A DNA stretch of 64,000 bases, taken from positions 1 through 64,000 of the forward strand of contig NZ_AUMP01000016.1 of assembly GCF_000430745.1 (NCBI RefSeq). The letters run 5' to 3'. This document shows, one piece after another, positions 61,215 to 64,000 of the stretch; position 1 is the first letter of the stretch; the number at the start of each line of letters is the position of its first letter. Both the position numbers and the translations under genes were made by a program. Under the pieces are notes generated by a model. That model saw only the letters and a program-made list of their open reading frames with translations. It was not told the DNA's origin and made no database searches. This DNA is from Fictibacillus gelatini DSM 15865. GTDB lineage: Bacteria > Bacillota > Bacilli > Bacillales > Fictibacillaceae.

Positions 61215-62216
61215 ATGGATATGACGCTTTTCATTATCGTATTGATCGTTATTTTCGCCTTTGCATTTGATTTCATCAACGGGTTTCATGATACGGCTAA
61301 TGCAATAGCCACGTCTGTTTCCACTAAAGCACTTTCGCCGAAAGTTGCTATCGTATTAGCTGCCAGCATGAACTTTATTGGTGCCCTGACGTTTACGGGG
61401 GTTGCCAAGACCGTCAGCAAAGACATCGTTGACCCTTTCACGATTCATAACGGGCTCGTTGTCGTGCTTTCCGCGCTTATTGCGGCGATCGCCTGGAACT
61501 TGATTACATGGTATTATGGGATCCCAAGCAGTTCTTCCCATGCGATTATCGGCGCGATTGCCGGGGCAGCCATTTCAGCCGCCGGTTTTCACGCCATTCA
61601 ATACAGCGGATTTATTAAAATTATAGAGGCGTTAATTCTTTCACCTTTTATCGCCCTGGCCGTCGGCTTTATTATGATGACCATCTTTGCATTGATTTTT
61701 AAAAACGCAAATCTTTCAAAGACGAATCGAGGATTTCGCACGTTCCAAATTTTCACTGCTGCTTTGCAATCATTCTCTCATGGGACGAATGATGCGCAAA
61801 AAGCGATGGGGATCATTACGCTGGCCCTTATTTCTGGCAAATTCTTAGAAGCCGGCAGTGATGTACCTGACTGGGTTCGTTTAGGTGCCGCAACCGCAAT
61901 GGGGATCGGAACATCAATCGGTGGATGGAAAATCATTAAAACCGTTGGCGGAAAAATAACAAAATTGCAGCCAGTAAATGGAGCAGCAGCTGACCTTTCG
62001 TCTGCCCTTATCATTTTCACGTTCACTGCTTTGCACTTGCCCGTCAGTACGACACATGTTATTTCTACTGCGATTATGGGCGTAGGCTCGGCGAAGCGGG
62101 TTAAAGGGGTTAAATGGGGAGTAGCTAGAAAAATTGTTATGACCTGGATTATCACCCTTCCTATTTCTGCATTAATCGCCGCAGGAATCTATCAGGTACT
62201 TAATTTATTTTTATAG
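61215..62216 (+). CDS. pit: Low-affinity inorganic phosphate transporter, Pit family
   Basis: This 333-residue PiT family secondary transporter co-transports metal-phosphate complexes or phosphate with cations. It has about ten membrane segments, and the two repeated signatures are visible: FINGFHDTANAIAT (about 18-31) and FSHGTNDAQKAMG (about 193-205). PSSSSHAIIG and LPVSTTHVI are the matched inner motifs. It is in an operon with the DUF47 gene, as in B. subtilis ykaA-ykaB, and is followed by a strong terminator. Confidence 0.94.
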   Translation: MDMTLFIIVLIVIFAFAFDFINGFHDTANAIATSVSTKALSPKVAIVLAASMNFIGALTFTGVAKTVSKDIVDPFTIHNGLVVVLSALIAAIAWNLITWYYGIPSSSSHAIIGAIAGAAISAAGFHAIQYSGFIKIIEALILSPFIALAVGFIMMTIFALIFKNANLSKTNRGFRTFQIFTAALQSFSHGTNDAQKAMGIITLALISGKFLEAGSDVPDWVRLGAATAMGIGTSIGGWKIIKTVGGKITKLQPVNGAAADLSSALIIFTFTALHLPVSTTHVISTAIMGVGSAKRVKGVKWGVARKIVMTWIITLPISALIAAGIYQVLNLFL

Positions 62217-62219
62217 AAG

Positions 62220-62251
62220 TAACCCTTGAAGAAATCTTCAAGGGTTTTTTA
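62220..62251 (+). terminator. Terminator of the DUF47-pit operon
   Basis: AACCCTTGAAGA and TCTTCAAGGGTT form a 12-bp stem, then TTTTTT. It lies 4 nt after the pit stop. Confidence 0.95.
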
Positions 62252-62325
62252 ATTATCTTGTCTATACGCTTCAAGTGGTTAATGCATATAAATAACTATG
62301 CAGAAAATCGAGGTGAACACGCTCT

Positions 62326-62697
62326 ATGCATTCAAATCATGTTCAATCGTCTGATCGTTTTTTTCCGTTTGGCGGTTATGATCCTTTTCAGAAAAATGGA
62401 ATGAATGGCTTAGGTCAAATGAATCCTTCCTACCCAAACATGAATCAAACACAAATGCCTTATTTCAATCCATATGCGAACGCCAGCCAGGGACATCCTC
62501 AATATCCGAATCAATTCCCACTCGGAGCACCCCCCTATTATCCGATGGGAGGCGGGCAAAACCCGGGTCCATTCAAACAACTCTTTTATACGCCAAACGG
62601 GCAATTTGATTTCGGAAAAACATTCAATAATTTGAATACTGCAATTGGAGTGGCCAAGCAAATCGGCTCCATCGCTTCCCTTTTTAAAATCTTTTAA
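62326..62697 (+). CDS. yppG: YppG-like spore coat protein
   Basis: This 123-residue protein is rich in Pro, Asn, Gln, Tyr and Gly through residue 85 (PSYPNMNQTQMPYFNPYAN-type sequence). The C-terminal YppG domain is ordered (about 82-123: FKQLFYTPNGQFDFGKTF, then an amphipathic helix AIGVAKQIGSIASLFKIF). This composition and tail match YppG of B. subtilis, described as a coat-associated protein. GAGGTGAACACGCTCT precedes the ATG. Expression during sporulation is likely but not visible in the sequence. Confidence 0.88.
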   Translation: MHSNHVQSSDRFFPFGGYDPFQKNGMNGLGQMNPSYPNMNQTQMPYFNPYANASQGHPQYPNQFPLGAPPYYPMGGGQNPGPFKQLFYTPNGQFDFGKTFNNLNTAIGVAKQIGSIASLFKIF

Positions 62698-62736
62698 AAG
62701 AGAACCTCTTTTATTTTATGAGGTTCTCTTTTATTT
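62696..62736. terminator. Bidirectional terminator between yppG and dat
   Basis: AAAAGAGAACCTC and GAGGTTCTCTTTT (13-bp stem) lie between convergent genes, with T-rich flanks on both strands. The left arm overlaps the yppG stop codon. Confidence 0.9.
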
Positions 62737-63591
62737 CTACTTCATGTGACAAAGTGCGCCGATTTTTTCTTTCAATTTTTCTTGCAATAACCTGGTGACT
62801 TTACCAATTTTATATTCACTAGCTATGTCCCCCTCAATGGAGACGACAGGTGTAATTTCCATCGTTGTGCTCGTAATGAATACTTCATCAGCTCCGGCTA
62901 ATTCCTCTATTGTGAACGCTTCTTCACGCACGTTGAGTTTTAGTTCTTTTACGATGTCCAATACAAATTGTCTTGTAATTCCGTTTAAAATATAGTGATT
63001 TGCCGGGTGTGTTTGCAAGACATTATTTTTGACAATAAAAAGGTTGGATGAAGATCCCTCCGTACAAATCCCGTCACGGTGCATTAAAGCTTCCGAGCAG
63101 CTGTAATCGGCAGCTTTTCGTTTAGCCATCGTATTGCCGAGCAAATTTAAACTTTTGATATCACATCGAAGCCAGCGAATATCTTCCGTTAAAAGGGCGC
63201 GAATCCCCTTTACCTGCGCTTCTTTTGGCGGGTTCATTTCTCTTGCGAAACCTGTCACGATCGCCTCTGCATCCCGTTCATATAGATGATTTCTCGGACC
63301 TTTTCCCCTTGTCATTTGAATATAGACAATTCCATTTATTATATTATTCTTCTCAATTAATTCGTTTATTAGTTCGGCAAATTGACCATTCGTAAATGGC
63401 TGATTCATTTCAAGCTTACGGGCGCTGTTTTGAAAACGGGTAAAGTGTTCCTGTACAGCAAAAGGACGGCCATTGTATACAAACATGACTTCATAAATGC
63501 CATCCCCGAATAAATACCCTCGATCCTCCATATCGATCGCGGCATTTTCCCGATTGATCACTGCATCATTATATAAAACATATTCTTGCAT
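62737..63591 (-). CDS. dat: D-amino acid transaminase
   Basis: This 284-residue fold-type IV PLP enzyme interconverts D-alanine and D-glutamate via 2-oxo acids, supplying D-amino acids for the wall. Typical are YNDAVINRENAAIDMEDRGY (about 7-26), FGDGIYEV, and the PLP lysine K146 in RCDIKSLNLLGN; FITSTTMEITPV is near the C-terminus. The ATG with GGGGGGAGAAAC upstream gives the usual N-terminus; the longer frame runs into the preceding gene. It is downstream of a small membrane protein gene, 43 nt apart, and probably co-transcribed. Confidence 0.94.
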   Translation of the reverse strand: MQEYVLYNDAVINRENAAIDMEDRGYLFGDGIYEVMFVYNGRPFAVQEHFTRFQNSARKLEMNQPFTNGQFAELINELIEKNNIINGIVYIQMTRGKGPRNHLYERDAEAIVTGFAREMNPPKEAQVKGIRALLTEDIRWLRCDIKSLNLLGNTMAKRKAADYSCSEALMHRDGICTEGSSSNLFIVKNNVLQTHPANHYILNGITRQFVLDIVKELKLNVREEAFTIEELAGADEVFITSTTMEITPVVSIEGDIASEYKIGKVTRLLQEKLKEKIGALCHMK

Positions 63592-63634
63592 GTTTCTCCC
63601 CCCTGGAAAATGATTCGATGAAAAAAGAAAGGCT

Positions 63635-63907
63635 TTATTCCTTCCTATTTTCATCGGCAACTTTTTTCGCCGAGACTACTTTATTCTTTTTAAGAACGAC
63701 TTCATACGTCTCGTTCCCGACCTTCACAATAAAATTATGATCATATTGGCCTTTTAACTCATCTTCAATTTTAAAGTCTTTTTTAAAGTAATCATGAATC
63801 CCGCTAATATCAGCTTTTCTTGCATTTTCTCGCGTAATGGTCGAAGAAACAAAATAAACGAGAAATAGAAACGTTCCGATAATGACAATTTTTGCAGTTT
63901 TACTCAA
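63635..63907 (-). CDS. Small membrane-anchored protein of unknown function
   Basis: This 90-residue protein has one N-terminal membrane helix (about 7-23, IVIIGTFLFLVYFVSST) and a basic, mostly extracytoplasmic C-terminal domain. That domain ends in two short beta-like repeats, HNFIVKVGNETYEVVLKKNKVVSAKKV, reminiscent of PepSY-like units. The start may be ATG at 63907 or TTG, since the SD (GAGGAG, 19 nt away) is not well placed. It lies between dat and a gene cut by the window edge, all on the same strand. No family assignment is made. Confidence 0.65.
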   Translation of the reverse strand: MSKTAKIVIIGTFLFLVYFVSSTITRENARKADISGIHDYFKKDFKIEDELKGQYDHNFIVKVGNETYEVVLKKNKVVSAKKVADENRKE

Positions 63908-63951
63908 GGTTAACCGGCTCCTCTTTTATTATATGGCAACAAAGTTTAAAA

Positions 63952-64000
63952 TTACTGTTTCCACCAATCATCGAAAATGGAGGTCGGCAGCTGGCGTTTA
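63952..64000 (-). CDS. C-terminal end of an unidentified protein (partial)
   Basis: The minus-strand frame open at the right edge reads KRQLPTSIFDDWWKQ and then TAA. It lies 44 nt upstream of the small membrane protein gene, on the same strand. Fifteen residues are too few to name a family; the WW-containing C-terminus is the only clue. The frame is judged real from its position in the operon-like row. Confidence 0.45.
   Translation of the reverse strand, partial: KRQLPTSIFDDWWKQ

Overview
The window is chromosomal DNA of a spore-forming, low-to-moderate G+C member of the Bacillaceae. Evidence for this is an SspL-type spore protein, a YppG-type coat protein, a squalene-hopene cyclase homologue, a T-box leader, Bacillus-style Shine-Dalgarno sequences, and gene content shared with the B. 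subtilis odhA-yoj region (odhA, YojO/YojN-like pair, yojG/bshB2, yojF, yojI-like MATE, sqhC). The genus cannot be fixed from sequence reading alone. No prophage, integrase, transposase, rRNA operon or CRISPR array was found.

Layout. 1-7.6 kb: start of odhA (cut by the window edge), a 49-residue ORF, a membrane-anchored esterase, a DUF2062 protein and a three-subunit molybdenum hydroxylase operon of the xanthine dehydrogenase family. 7.6-18.2 kb: a Gln-rich small protein, a 1135-residue membrane protein, deoD with an unusual structured SD-to-start spacer, ilvA, a DUF2935 protein, an MsrA-MsrB fusion and a VWA/MoxR ATPase pair. 18.3-29 kb: a sodium/proline-type symporter, a sigma-54 activator plus a methionine gamma-lyase-like enzyme preceded by a -24/-12 promoter, the bacillithiol gene bshB2 with yojF, an aminotransferase, an AlaX editing protein and HelD. 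29.2-36.3 kb: an NCS2 nucleobase permease with a PurBox-like pair, T-box-controlled argS, DedA, gamma-glutamyltransferase and a SleB-type hydrolase.

36.4-42.3 kb: a TPP-riboswitch operon for uptake of a thiamine precursor (thiamine-binding protein, ThiX, ThiY, ThiZ), a 282-bp element with terminal inverted repeats directly in front of sspL, and SAM-riboswitch-controlled metY. 42.4-56.6 kb: a 14-gene anaerobic (early cobalt insertion) cobalamin operon behind a B12 riboswitch, in the B. megaterium order cbiW-H60-X-J-C-D-ET-L-F-G-A, then cobT, sirC, cobA and a CbiY/BluB-like nitroreductase. It carries the CbiH60 fusion, the His-rich CbiX and the CbiW ferredoxin. Late genes for amidation, aminopropanol attachment and nucleotide-loop assembly other than cobT are not in the window. 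56.7-64 kb: MATE exporter, squalene-hopene/sesquarterpene cyclase, tRNA-Pro(GGG), a DUF47-Pit phosphate pair, yppG, D-amino acid transaminase, a small membrane protein and the end of one more gene.

Regulatory RNA is the theme of the window: T-box, TPP, SAM and cobalamin leaders are all legible. The most interesting less-described items are (i) the sigma-54 promoter and linked Cys-containing activator for a methionine gamma-lyase-like gene, set against SAM-repressed methionine synthesis in the same window; (ii) a 25-nt hairpin between a strong SD and the deoD start; (iii) a strong SD with a five-codon ORF inside the B12 leader; and (iv) the TIR element displacing the sspL promoter.
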